A stretch of DNA of 32,240 nucleotides from positions 1-32,240 of the forward strand of contig JAEOTL010000206.1 in the NCBI GenBank assembly GCA_016839845.1. Reading direction: 5' to 3'. This DNA is from Promethearchaeota archaeon (GTDB taxonomy: Archaea; Asgardarchaeota; Lokiarchaeia; Sigynarchaeales; SOKP01). The notes beneath the pieces are model-generated. The model saw only the letters and a program-made list of their open reading frames with translations, made no database searches and was not told the DNA's origin. Shown one piece after another: positions 17,144-25,714 of the stretch; position 1 is the stretch's first letter, and each line of letters starts with the position of its first letter. The position numbers and the translations under genes are program-made.

Positions 17144-18160
17144 TTGTCAACCGTTGATGATGAAACTCGACAAAAAATGATGTATGTTTTAAAAGCTGAA
17201 GAAAATAAAACAGACTTAGAAAATTTACAAGTTTTATCAAGAGTAGGCATGAAGATAGCAAGCGCGGTGTCCTCAGAATTAGACGCAGATGCAACATCTG
17301 CTTCTAGTACTGCTTTAATTGATTTAGGGTTAAGATTGAATCAGGCGACGGATCATGGAGCTCTAACTGAAATAGTCTTACATAACGCAGCGGGTTATAG
17401 TATATTAATGGCAATTAACGATGAATTTATTGTATTTGGCGGATTAAGAGCTATTTACCGAATAGGTTATTATCTAGGCTATTTAAGAGAAGTAGCTAGA
17501 AAATTAAATAAATTGCTCTCAGGTGATGAGGTAACTGAAATGATGCTTTCATTAGATTCTTCAGAACTAGAGAAAATAGAACAACAGATTGAAGAAGAAG
17601 AGGAGGTTGAAAAAATAAAAAAGCCTTCTGTGGAGCAAGATAAGGCTGCTTTAGATGATTTACTTGGATTCCTAGATGATTGGGAAAAAGAAGGTACTGG
17701 TTTTGAGGATTTAGAAGTAGAAAATGAGGGTAATATAGTTTCAATCCCTTCCTCAATTGAACTTGGAATTGATACTGAAACTAAACAAGAAATCGAAACG
17801 ATCCCATCACAAACAAGCACTAAGGCAAAAGAGGAATTTAAAGTCTACGATGATGAAGTTCCTCCAATTCCACTTGATGATTATACTCCAATGGAGATTG
17901 AAGAAAACATCCTTACTGAAGAAGCTGGGCCTGTTAGAGAGGAAGTATCAATTGATCAACCCCCAATAGAAGAAAAGATCCCAACCTCGAAAAGTCTTCC
18001 TCCATTAGACGAATTACCCTCCTTAGAAGAATTAGCCCCCCCAGATTTCGATTTTGAAGAATCTGCAACCGAATATGATACTGAATTCGTTTTGGAAGAA
18101 GAATCTGAGGCTTTAGGTTCTGTTTTAAAGGAACTTGGTTGGACTGATGAAGATGAATAG
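17144..18160 (+). CDS. Roadblock/LC7-domain protein with long acidic tail
   Basis: A 338-residue protein. Residues about 22-120 match the roadblock/LC7 fold (VLSRVGMKIASAVSSELDAD, then ASSTALIDLGLRLNQ, a beta strand ALTEIVLHNAAGYSILMAI, and FIVFGGLR). Residues 121-338 are mostly E, D, P and S and probably disordered, with short coiled parts near 140-165. Roadblock proteins dimerise and regulate small GTPases, for example MglB for MglA and the Ragulator roadblock proteins for Rag GTPases. Asgard genomes encode many. The start is TTG at 17144, with AGGGGT some 10 bases upstream. The tail contains recurring PPxDELPSLEEL-like segments near residues 285-300 that could be short binding motifs. The partner GTPase is not identified. 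Confidence 0.75.
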   Translation: MSTVDDETRQKMMYVLKAEENKTDLENLQVLSRVGMKIASAVSSELDADATSASSTALIDLGLRLNQATDHGALTEIVLHNAAGYSILMAINDEFIVFGGLRAIYRIGYYLGYLREVARKLNKLLSGDEVTEMMLSLDSSELEKIEQQIEEEEEVEKIKKPSVEQDKAALDDLLGFLDDWEKEGTGFEDLEVENEGNIVSIPSSIELGIDTETKQEIETIPSQTSTKAKEEFKVYDDEVPPIPLDDYTPMEIEENILTEEAGPVREEVSIDQPPIEEKIPTSKSLPPLDELPSLEELAPPDFDFEESATEYDTEFVLEEESEALGSVLKELGWTDEDE

Positions 18161-18208
18161 AAATTAGTGGGAATTTTTCCTTCATCAAATTCCTTTGATT
18201 CTAATTTC
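18160..18208. repeat. Nested inverted repeats after the roadblock gene
   Basis: GAAATTAG (18160-18167) and CTAATTTC (18201-18208) enclose a second repeat, ATCAAA/TTTGAT around TTCC (18084+100 to 18199). They could form a 3' hairpin protecting or ending the roadblock mRNA. Arm lengths are short for an AT-rich genome. Confidence 0.3.
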
Positions 18209-18319
18209 AAATTCTGCTACAAAATTAATATACTTTTAAATAGAGTACTCACAGATCTATATTTAATATACGATTCTTTCTAAAAAATAAATTCACATAC
18301 TCTAAAAGAGTGGAATATT

Positions 18320-19708
18320 ATGAGTGATATTGATGATGTAAAAAGATTAGGTACCAGTAATAAACGGAAAATACTCTTCAGTACCCCCCGTTTAGGCTCC
18401 TCCATTGTGCTAGGAATAGAAGGATGGGCATTACTCACTCTCTACACCAGTGGGTACGGATTGCACCCTTTTTTAGCTGGATTTTCCATTTCAATGGGTT
18501 ATCTAACAATCGCGTTTTCGCAATTCTTTTTGGGGTGGATAAGCGATGCCAAATATACACGTTGGGGCCGAAGAAAACCTTATATTCTTGTTTTCGCACC
18601 ACTGTTAGGAATATCTATAATCTTCTTGTTACTTCCCGGAATGATTTTTGACCTCAGTGATAAAACGTTGTTATTTCGTTGGATGTTAATATGGGAAATA
18701 GTTTTTAGAGCAAGCTACGCGGTTACTACACCCTATCAAGCATGGATGGCTGAAGAATTCCCCGTTGAGGAACGCCCTAAGGTCTCACAGTTCCAAAATA
18801 CTTTTAATTATATAGGAAATGGGATCATGGCTCTTTTTTCATTACTTATCTTAACGAGCTTTATTGATGACTTAAAGTTTGATATCAATACTCCAATACC
18901 TCTTATTATTTTGATACTTGTTATATTTTTTGGGGTACTTACAGTAGTTTTATTCTATATTGTAGCCTTCACAATGCCTACTGAACCGCATTATAAAATT
19001 AAATCAAACCTAGTTGATGCCCTGAAAACCATCGTAAAAAATAAAAACTTTATGCTTATTGTCCTTATGGTGGGTATATCTGGTCTCGGATGGTCTATGT
19101 TAACCTCAGCAATGTTAAAATATTTAGAGGACGTTCTCAATTTGGGGACTAATGATTATATCATTGCTTCAGTTGCTCTACTCATCACAATCTTTATATT
19201 TCTTTATCTTTGGAGAAGATTGATGCAGACCCGAGGGAAAAAAAAGATATTATTGTTGATATTCCTTCTTGCCGTTGTTTTTCTCCCGGTCTCCTTATTG
19301 GGATTAATACCCATGCAATCCTACTTAGTTATAGGAATAATATTTATTATTGGAATAGGTGCAATTTTGGGAGGTTGGTACTTATTTCCATATGTAATAT
19401 ATGCAGATGTAGCCGAAGATGATGAAAAATCGACTGGTGAATTAAAAGCGGGAATCTATACTGGATTTCCTTCAATAATTTTAAATATTTTTCAAGCTTT
19501 AGGAGCATTCTTTATTGGTTCGGTTCTTTCCTTGCCTGATCTTGTAAGACATTACGTTCCCGTCCCATATTCTTTTTCAATAGGATTGATCATTTTCGGT
19601 CCTATTGTCTCACTAATCTTACTTGTATCTTATTTCTATACGAAAAGATATATTACATTAGATTTCGACTGGGAAAAAAAGATTAATAAAAACTCTTTTT
19701 TTTTTTAA
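18320..19708 (+). CDS. GPH/MFS-family sugar:cation symporter
   Basis: A 462-residue membrane protein with about 12 hydrophobic segments. WISDAKYTRWGRRKPYIL (residues 73-90) is the cytoplasmic loop 2-3 motif of the glycoside-pentoside-hexuronide family within the MFS, and TPYQAWMAEEFPVEERPKVS corresponds to the conserved loop after helix 4. The C-terminal YADVAEDDEKSTGELKAGIYTG is another GPH block. Such proteins import sugars with H+ or Na+. The substrate cannot be read from sequence. The gene ends in an unusual T11 run whose last codons encode FFF and the stop. It is not in an operon with the carbohydrate enzymes in this window. Confidence 0.82.
   Translation: MSDIDDVKRLGTSNKRKILFSTPRLGSSIVLGIEGWALLTLYTSGYGLHPFLAGFSISMGYLTIAFSQFFLGWISDAKYTRWGRRKPYILVFAPLLGISIIFLLLPGMIFDLSDKTLLFRWMLIWEIVFRASYAVTTPYQAWMAEEFPVEERPKVSQFQNTFNYIGNGIMALFSLLILTSFIDDLKFDINTPIPLIILILVIFFGVLTVVLFYIVAFTMPTEPHYKIKSNLVDALKTIVKNKNFMLIVLMVGISGLGWSMLTSAMLKYLEDVLNLGTNDYIIASVALLITIFIFLYLWRRLMQTRGKKKILLLIFLLAVVFLPVSLLGLIPMQSYLVIGIIFIIGIGAILGGWYLFPYVIYADVAEDDEKSTGELKAGIYTGFPSIILNIFQALGAFFIGSVLSLPDLVRHYVPVPYSFSIGLIIFGPIVSLILLVSYFYTKRYITLDFDWEKKINKNSFFF
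19696..19706 (+). terminator. T11 tract overlapping the 3' end of the transporter gene
   Basis: Eleven T residues encode the last phenylalanines and the first base of the stop codon of the GPH transporter. A U-tract of this length is a strong archaeal terminator and, being within the codons, may also cause transcript slippage or early release. Confidence 0.5.
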
Positions 19709-19824
19709 TTACACTGAAATTTGAAAATTTGAAATTAGTGAGGAAAATAGTGTTTTTATGATCTTTCTATTTATTCACCATTCTTTTATAAGTAAAATCC
19801 ATAAAGAAAGGCATACTAGATTAA

Positions 19825-21186
19825 ATGAAAATGATTTTTGATAAGGTTTTACAAATATACCAGAAATACTACATTTGTATTCATTGTCTTGGACGGATGT
19901 TTTCTCTTCTTGGCTCTTACACTACTAATTATGAAAGAGGAAACTCGCTACTACTTTCATTGACAATGGAAAATCATTGGTCTTTTTTATCTCTCAATAA
20001 TAAACGACAAAAAGAATCAATAGCTAATCTTAAAATATTAGCAGAAAAAGCGCAATATTTGCCCGCTCAAAAGGTCTTACAAAATGAGGGATTAACAATT
20101 TCAGAGGAATCAGTGCAATCTTGTTATCTGTGCCACGGAATTTTTTCTAATGTTAAGAAATATGTTGAAACGGCTAAAAGTAATCTTAAGAATATTGAAT
20201 ATAATAACTTTTTAGTAGGGACATCTTTAGAGGCGCAAATTACCAATCAGGAAGATGACTTTAAGGCAAAATTCAAAATTCTAGAAGCAGAGTCTTTTAA
20301 AAGTCATTTCAATAGAGAGATTGGAAAACATCTTACAGAAACTCTTGAAAAACCTCCAGAATTCAAAAATCCCGATATTTTAATAATATTTTTCTTAGAT
20401 TTTGAATCATTTAGCATCGAGTTAAACCCAAAATCTCTTTTCATATTTGGGACCTATAACAAATTCATTAGAAGTATTCCTCAAACTCATTGGTTTTGTA
20501 GAAATTGTATGGGAAAGGGATGTAAATTATGTGATTATTCAGGTAAGCAATATCTGGAAAGTGTGGAAGAAATGGTGAGTCCAGAATTCGTTAAGGAATC
20601 CTTGGCTGATGGTTCAAAATTCCATGGAGCTGGAAGGGAAGATATTGATGTGAAGATGTTAGGTAGAGGAAGACCCTTCATTCTTGAATTGAAAAATCCT
20701 AAAGTCCGCAAATTAAATCTTACCAAAATTGAAAAGAGAGTCAATAAAAGTAATAAGAAAAAAGTCAGTATTCATAACTTGCGCTATAGCGATAAAAAGG
20801 AAGTAATAAAATTAAAAGCTGAAGCGGAAAAAACTAAGAAAATCTATAAAGCAAAAGTGGTAACTAGTAATCGAATAACTCGTGAAACTTTTAAAGAAAA
20901 AATAGTTGAATTGAAAAAAATATTTGAAAACCAGGAAATCCATCAAAGAACACCCAATAGAGTCTCACATCGTCGCGCTGATAAAATTAGAGGTAAATTG
21001 GTATTTAAAATCGAAGGAATTTTTGTTAATCCTCAATTATTTGAATTTGTAATTGAAACCCAGGGTGGGACATATATTAAAGAACTCATAAATGGGGATG
21101 AGGGAAGAACTTCTCCTTCATTTTCAGAAGTTTTTCAAGTTCCATTAGTTTGTAAGGAATTAGATGTAATCGATATTTCATATTGA
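19825..21186 (+). CDS. pus10: tRNA pseudouridine synthase Pus10
   Basis: A 453-residue protein, the usual archaeal Pus10 length. C18/C21 and C100/C103 form the N-terminal zinc site near the THUMP-like domain. The catalytic Asp is D273 in GAGREDIDVKMLGRGRPF, the hallmark of Pus10. CRNCMGKGCKLCDYSGKQY is the second conserved cysteine block, and the C-terminal GGTYIKELINGDEGRTSPS is also characteristic. Archaeal Pus10 makes pseudouridine 54 and 55 in the T-loop of tRNA. It leads a cluster on one strand with eL21, RpoF, DUF655, KsgA and a HemK-like enzyme, an arrangement seen in many archaea. Confidence 0.95.
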   Translation: MKMIFDKVLQIYQKYYICIHCLGRMFSLLGSYTTNYERGNSLLLSLTMENHWSFLSLNNKRQKESIANLKILAEKAQYLPAQKVLQNEGLTISEESVQSCYLCHGIFSNVKKYVETAKSNLKNIEYNNFLVGTSLEAQITNQEDDFKAKFKILEAESFKSHFNREIGKHLTETLEKPPEFKNPDILIIFFLDFESFSIELNPKSLFIFGTYNKFIRSIPQTHWFCRNCMGKGCKLCDYSGKQYLESVEEMVSPEFVKESLADGSKFHGAGREDIDVKMLGRGRPFILELKNPKVRKLNLTKIEKRVNKSNKKKVSIHNLRYSDKKEVIKLKAEAEKTKKIYKAKVVTSNRITRETFKEKIVELKKIFENQEIHQRTPNRVSHRRADKIRGKLVFKIEGIFVNPQLFEFVIETQGGTYIKELINGDEGRTSPSFSEVFQVPLVCKELDVIDISY

Positions 21187-21302
21187 AGTAAATACTCGCA
21201 TATTTCCACTATACAAAATCCAAAAATAAATAAGGAATTATGCATACTTCTACCAAATCAATTAGTATATTATCGCAATACCAATCTTAAAGGTGTAATA
21301 TT

Positions 21303-21608
21303 TTGGTCAAGCATAGAGGATATCGTACTAAAACGCGTCATAAACACAGAAAAAATGTGCGCGATAGAGGTCTAGGATCGGTAGAAAAATATCTTATAGA
21401 TTATGAAATTAATGATAAAGTAGATATCATTACTGATCCCTCCCAACATCTTCGCGGAATGCCCCACTCCAGATTCCATGGAAGGACAGGGACTATAATT
21501 GGCCGACGAGGAAGATGCTATTTAGTAGAAGTAAGACTTGGGAATTCAATGAAAACTTTAATAATTGGTAGAGAACATATTAGATTAAATCCAGTTTCTA
21601 TAAAATAA
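21303..21608 (+). CDS. rpl21e: Large ribosomal subunit protein eL21
   Basis: A 101-residue basic protein of the eL21 family. KHRGYRTKTRHKHRKNVRDR at the N-terminus, then DPSQHLRGMPHSRFHGRTG, and GREHIRLNP at the end are diagnostic. It belongs to the 50S subunit of archaea and eukaryotes. The start is TTG at 21303 with AAAGGTG about 8 bases upstream; no ATG fits the N-terminal sequence. It lies between pus10 and rpoF in the conserved cluster. Confidence 0.95.
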   Translation: MVKHRGYRTKTRHKHRKNVRDRGLGSVEKYLIDYEINDKVDIITDPSQHLRGMPHSRFHGRTGTIIGRRGRCYLVEVRLGNSMKTLIIGREHIRLNPVSIK

Positions 21609-21633
21609 TCATATCATTAAAATAGGGATAATT

Positions 21634-21999
21634 ATGTCTGGACGAAAAATAGATGAACGCACAGTATCTATACCAGAAGTTAAAGAGATCATGGAAACTG
21701 TAAAAGATAAAATAGAGGAAATTGACACAGAAGAAGGCATGTCTCATTCACAAGAAATAACCTATAATTATGTCAATAAATTCACTAAAATTGATATAAA
21801 ACCTGCTAAGAAAATCATCAACTTCTTAATTGAAAAATATAACATCGAGGAACTCTATGCTATAAACGTAGTTAACATATTTCCAAAATCAGTTCCCGAA
21901 CTTCGGATAATTTTGGAGAAATCATTTGCAGGTAAAACTTTAACTGATGAGCAATTAGAAGTAATTATAGAAGAAATTGAGGATTTAGAATCCTCCTAA
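21634..21999 (+). CDS. rpoF: RNA polymerase subunit Rpo4/RpoF (Rpb4 homologue)
   Basis: A 121-residue, mostly helical protein of the archaeal RpoF/Rpb4 family. It has the N-terminal tip that contacts RpoE/Rpb7 (RTVSIPEVKEIME) and the C-terminal HRDC-like helical domain (AINVVNIFPKSVPELRIIL, then LTDEQLEVIIEEIEDL). Together with Rpo7 it forms the RNA polymerase stalk that helps initiation and processivity. It starts 25 bases after rpl21e, a spacing that suggests co-transcription. Confidence 0.94.
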   Translation: MSGRKIDERTVSIPEVKEIMETVKDKIEEIDTEEGMSHSQEITYNYVNKFTKIDIKPAKKIINFLIEKYNIEELYAINVVNIFPKSVPELRIILEKSFAGKTLTDEQLEVIIEEIEDLESS

Positions 22000-22160
22000 T
22001 TTACATTATCATAAATATAATTTCTTGAATTATAATTCTAAGATCGAAGAATTTATAAGTATATATTGTTTTAAATTCTAATGAACTACCTCACCTCAAC
22101 TAGCAATTTATGAAAAAAATAAATTTGAAATGGTCATCTTAAAGGTTAAAAATAAGATTA

Positions 22161-22811
22161 TTGGAAACGATGGAAAGAAGAGATCGGTACAGAGGACCCC
22201 CGAGGAAAAGAAGTTATCGAGGGGGTCAAAGACCAAAGAAGCAGTTTATAAAGAAATTTAGAGAAGTGGTAGTTCTAGATCTATTAATCCATGGGCATCC
22301 TGAAGAAGATAGACCAAGTTGGGCAAAAAACCCGATAGCTCAAGTTCTTACTTTTCCTGATTTTGTACTTTATGAAGTAAAAGCCAATAAAAACACCGAT
22401 GTTCAGGTTCAAGAACAAAAAACTTATGAGGAATTTATGCAGGAAGATAAACTAAGAGATGTTATTAAGAAAATAAACTATGGTGATTTAACTAGTACTT
22501 CAAAAGCTCTGATTCAACCCATTCTTGAAAAAGAAGTTTTTAAATATGAAGAGGAATTCATTAATTTTTTTAATAACTCGACTTCAATAACCCCTCGAAT
22601 GCATGCTTTAAAACTCCTACCAGGAATCGGACAAAAACACATGTGGGAAATCTTGGAAGCAAGAGAAAGACAAAAATTTGGAACATTTCAAGATATTGCT
22701 GACAGAACAAGCATTTCACATCCTTCAAAACTCATCTCCCAAAGGATAATTAAAGAATTATCAAGAGACGTTAAGTATTACCTGTTTAGTAAAACCCAAA
22801 AATATGATTAA
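22161..22811 (+). CDS. DUF655 protein with a helix-hairpin-helix motif
   Basis: A 216-residue protein of the archaeal DUF655 family. The first 33 residues are basic and likely disordered. Residues 34-80 form the conserved DUF655 head (FREVVVLDLLIHGHPEEDRP), and residues 152-169 (LLPGIGQKHMWEILEARE) are a helix-hairpin-helix nucleic-acid binding motif. The function is not known; its fixed place between rpoF and ksgA in archaea suggests RNA-related work. The start may be the TTG at 22161 or the ATG nine bases later, which removes three residues. Confidence 0.9.
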   Translation: METMERRDRYRGPPRKRSYRGGQRPKKQFIKKFREVVVLDLLIHGHPEEDRPSWAKNPIAQVLTFPDFVLYEVKANKNTDVQVQEQKTYEEFMQEDKLRDVIKKINYGDLTSTSKALIQPILEKEVFKYEEEFINFFNNSTSITPRMHALKLLPGIGQKHMWEILEARERQKFGTFQDIADRTSISHPSKLISQRIIKELSRDVKYYLFSKTQKYD

Positions 22812-22816
22812 AAATA

Positions 22817-23659
22817 ATGAACATTAATGATGTAAAACTAATTCTAAAAAAATTAAACCTAAAACCTAGTAAGATACTAGGTCAAAATTTTTTAGTAAAC
22901 AATAATACCCTTCAAAAAATCATATCGACTTCAGAGATATTAAAGGAAGATATCATTTTAGAAATCGGACCAGGATTAGGAGCATTAACAAAAGAATTAG
23001 TTAAAAAAGCGAAGAAGGTATATGCTGTTGAAATTGATCCATCGCTTAGTCGTTATCTTTTAGATATTTTCTCAGTTTATGAAAATATCGAAATAATAAA
23101 TGAAGATATTTTAAAAATTGATATTCCTCACCATAATAAAGTAGTAGCAAATATTCCCTATTCAATAACAGGGCCTATTTTTGAGAAGATGTTCTTTAAT
23201 CAAGCACCTCCTCAAGGAATAATGACAATAGAGCGGAGCATTGCTGATCGTATTTTTATTTCAGGAAATTATAAAGATTTTTCAAGGATAAGTGTTAGTG
23301 TAAATGCTTTTCTTATTCCAAAATCTAGATCCCCCATCACTCGACAAAGCTTCTATCCCTTACCAAAGATTGACCTCTCATTAATTAGGGTAATTCCAAG
23401 AGAAAACATAAATGATTTTTTATTAGATCCCATGTCTTCTCAATTTTTTTTAGAGCTTGTGGCAGGAATTATGCCCTATAAAAACAAAAACTTACTTAAC
23501 GCATTAACCTTGTATTTTAAGGCAAATCATCCTTATCCCTATTCTAAACAAAGAATTAACTCTGTTTTACAGAATACAAGTTATAGAGATAAAAAAGTAT
23601 TTAATTTACAAATCAACGACTTTATCGAATTATCTAGGCTCTTTTATTCTAAAAAATAA
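22817..23659 (+). CDS. ksgA: 16S rRNA dimethyladenosine transferase KsgA/Dim1
   Basis: A 280-residue methyltransferase of the KsgA/Dim1 family. LGQNFLVNN opens the domain, LEIGPGLGALTKEL (48-61) is the SAM-binding motif I, and ANIPYSITGP (111-120) is the catalytic motif IV that is NLPY in most members. The C-terminal helical domain follows. It dimethylates two adjacent adenosines near the 3' end of 16S rRNA, a quality check for the small subunit. It begins 5 bases after the DUF655 stop, so the two are clearly co-transcribed. Confidence 0.95.
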   Translation: MNINDVKLILKKLNLKPSKILGQNFLVNNNTLQKIISTSEILKEDIILEIGPGLGALTKELVKKAKKVYAVEIDPSLSRYLLDIFSVYENIEIINEDILKIDIPHHNKVVANIPYSITGPIFEKMFFNQAPPQGIMTIERSIADRIFISGNYKDFSRISVSVNAFLIPKSRSPITRQSFYPLPKIDLSLIRVIPRENINDFLLDPMSSQFFLELVAGIMPYKNKNLLNALTLYFKANHPYPYSKQRINSVLQNTSYRDKKVFNLQINDFIELSRLFYSKK

Positions 23660-23669
23660 TAAAATAGAT

Positions 23670-24365
23670 GTGATTAGATTAAGTATTCTCCCAGATCCTT
23701 TAATAAAATGCCCAAATAAAAAAGTGTATTCTCCCTCAGAGGATTCATTTTTGTTGATCGACTATTTTAAAGAGAATATCGATGAAATTTCTTTTGATGG
23801 AATTAGCTTAAGGAATATAGACAATATATTAGATATGGGAACTGGTACAGGTATAATCGCAATATTCCTTCAACTCCTAAAATCCAAAAATCCCTCTTTT
23901 AAACCCCGAATAATTGCATCCGATATTATGGAAGCAGCGATAAAATGTGCTAAAAACAATGAAGATTTAAACAACATCAATGAAGAAATCACTTTTTTAC
24001 ATTCAGATTTATTTAATAACTTTCCGAATAATTTGAAATCTTCTATTAATATCATAATTTTTAATCCCCCATATTTACCCTCATCAGAACGAATGAAAAG
24101 TGTTGAAAACAAATGGAACATTGATTATAGTTGGGATGGGGGTAAAAAAGGATTTGAAACATCTTTACGGTTTCTGGAAGATGCAAAAATGTTTCTTAAT
24201 TTAGAGGAGGACCACTGTATTTACATTATTAGTTCAAGCAGAACGGATTCAGTCGAATTTGAAAAATCTATTCAAGATCTTGACTATAATTGCGAAATCG
24301 TGAAGAAAAAACATTACTTCTTTGAAGATATAGTATTAAATAGACTAAAACATGTAAAATATTAA
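23670..24365 (+). CDS. HemK/Mtq2-like protein glutamine N5-methyltransferase
   Basis: A 231-residue class I SAM methyltransferase. ILDMGTGTGIIAIFL (53-67) is motif I and NPPYLPSS (132-139) is the NPPY motif that places the glutamine side chain in HemK-type enzymes. VYSPSEDSFLLIDY near the N-terminus is the typical start of archaeal and eukaryotic Mtq2. Mtq2 methylates the GGQ glutamine of the release factor aRF1/eRF1; some homologues have other substrates. The start is GTG at 23670, ten bases after ksgA. The stop overlaps that of the convergent NurA gene by three bases. Confidence 0.87.
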   Translation: MIRLSILPDPLIKCPNKKVYSPSEDSFLLIDYFKENIDEISFDGISLRNIDNILDMGTGTGIIAIFLQLLKSKNPSFKPRIIASDIMEAAIKCAKNNEDLNNINEEITFLHSDLFNNFPNNLKSSINIIIFNPPYLPSSERMKSVENKWNIDYSWDGGKKGFETSLRFLEDAKMFLNLEEDHCIYIISSSRTDSVEFEKSIQDLDYNCEIVKKKHYFFEDIVLNRLKHVKY

Positions 24366-25621
24366 AAAGGTCTTCTGTTTCTTCTTTTTTCTAACAATGG
24401 AGTTCCATTAAGATGTAGGGTTCTTGTTAAATTGTTGAGTAAAAGATCAATCTCGCTTGGTTTGAATACAGCTCTTTTATGAGCCTCAATTTGAGGAATG
24501 GGTAGACCATACTGCTCGTTTACACTTGAAATTGGGAGAAGTAGCGAAGAGATTAAATCTGCTTTCTCAGAGGCTTTTCTAATATCATGCTGTTCATTCA
24601 TAAAAAATTCTATTCTGCAAGGTGTGTCAAATTTGGCGGTTTTATAATAAAAAGCATAAAAAGCAAGAGGGAAATAATAGGGGATTTCTTTTTTAATCCC
24701 TGTGTCTCTTATTTTGTCTATTTCTCTTTTACAATTGAAAATACAACTTCTCTCTGATTTATCCAATAGCCGATTAAATAGATCAATATCAGAGAAATAC
24801 TCAAAAATATCCCTATAGTTCATCTTAAGAAAATCGTCCAGAATTGAATAATTTGAATTTAGTAATTGAATTGCTTCACATAATAGATTTGAGAGTGCTG
24901 AGGTCCTTGTATCTTTTATAGATCCAATTAAAACAATCCCTTTTTCTTGACAATTGAAATACAATGTTTTGTAGGCTTTTAGTAAGATATCGTATTTCTT
25001 AGAAATGGCGGGATCTTTAGAAAATAATAAATTTATTGGCATGATAACTATGGATCCATCAATGATGATGAGGTCTATATCATTGGCTCTCTCAATCATG
25101 GCATTGAGCAAATTAATCTCTAAATATTTCATATCAATTGACGTTGTAACATCTACAGCTCTTTCATCACGATTTAAAAGATTTCCTTGAACAACATAAT
25201 TATTAAATCCATTTAAATCAGGAAAATATTTAATTCGGGCAATATAGTTTTCTTTGAAATAATATTTGACAGCTATTGCTTTTAAGAATGAAAAATCAGC
25301 GTTCATAAACTTTTTTGTGACTGAACTCCCATCCACGCTTACGACATTTAGCCCCCTTAAATTACTGGCAGATACTTCTTTCTTTACAAATTTCTCTTTG
25401 ATAAAAAACTTAGGGAAGCTGAGGAAACTTGAAAAATCAAGCTCACTGTAATTTCTCAATATTAACTCAGAGAAGGATTTTTTTAATGTTTCTAGCTCCA
25501 TATACTCCTTTGCAATCAATTTTAAATCTTTAAGTAAAATTTCTTCTCGAGTAAATCCTTGGATTGTGGGATTTCCATTTGGGTTATTAGTAAAACTTAT
25601 TGAGTTATCCCCTACTGTCAT
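24362..25621 (-). CDS. NurA-domain 5'-3' nuclease
   Basis: A 419-residue protein with a NurA domain. D97 in VVSVDGSS and D188 in IIIDGS are the metal-binding acids, and SIKDTRTSAL (K236, D237) is the third conserved block of the family. PCRIEFF and the C-terminal PIPQIEAHKRA also fit. NurA is a manganese-dependent nuclease that works with the HerA helicase, Rad50 and Mre11 to resect DNA ends. No HerA gene is present in the window, although in many archaea the two are adjacent. The start is ATG at 25621. Its gene is divergent from the CPBP protease gene at 25715. Confidence 0.82.
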   Translation of the reverse strand: MTVGDNSISFTNNPNGNPTIQGFTREEILLKDLKLIAKEYMELETLKKSFSELILRNYSELDFSSFLSFPKFFIKEKFVKKEVSASNLRGLNVVSVDGSSVTKKFMNADFSFLKAIAVKYYFKENYIARIKYFPDLNGFNNYVVQGNLLNRDERAVDVTTSIDMKYLEINLLNAMIERANDIDLIIIDGSIVIMPINLLFSKDPAISKKYDILLKAYKTLYFNCQEKGIVLIGSIKDTRTSALSNLLCEAIQLLNSNYSILDDFLKMNYRDIFEYFSDIDLFNRLLDKSERSCIFNCKREIDKIRDTGIKKEIPYYFPLAFYAFYYKTAKFDTPCRIEFFMNEQHDIRKASEKADLISSLLLPISSVNEQYGLPIPQIEAHKRAVFKPSEIDLLLNNLTRTLHLNGTPLLEKRRNRRPF

Positions 25622-25714
25622 TAGAATATCTTAAATTTAGGGTTAATAATAATAAGAATGAGATATTTAATTTTTTGATTTTTAAAACTATAATAGATTG
25701 AGCTTTCCCTCAAA

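Noticed and set aside
17479..18210. Long antisense reading frames opposite the roadblock tail
   Set aside because: They are Ser/Leu/Pro-rich mirror images of the acidic low-complexity coding sequence and lack ribosome-binding sites and recognisable domains.
18160..19740. Decamer GAAATTAGTG shared at 18160-18169 and 19731-19740 downstream of two genes
   Set aside because: Only two copies, no matching context, and short AT-rich matches are common here.
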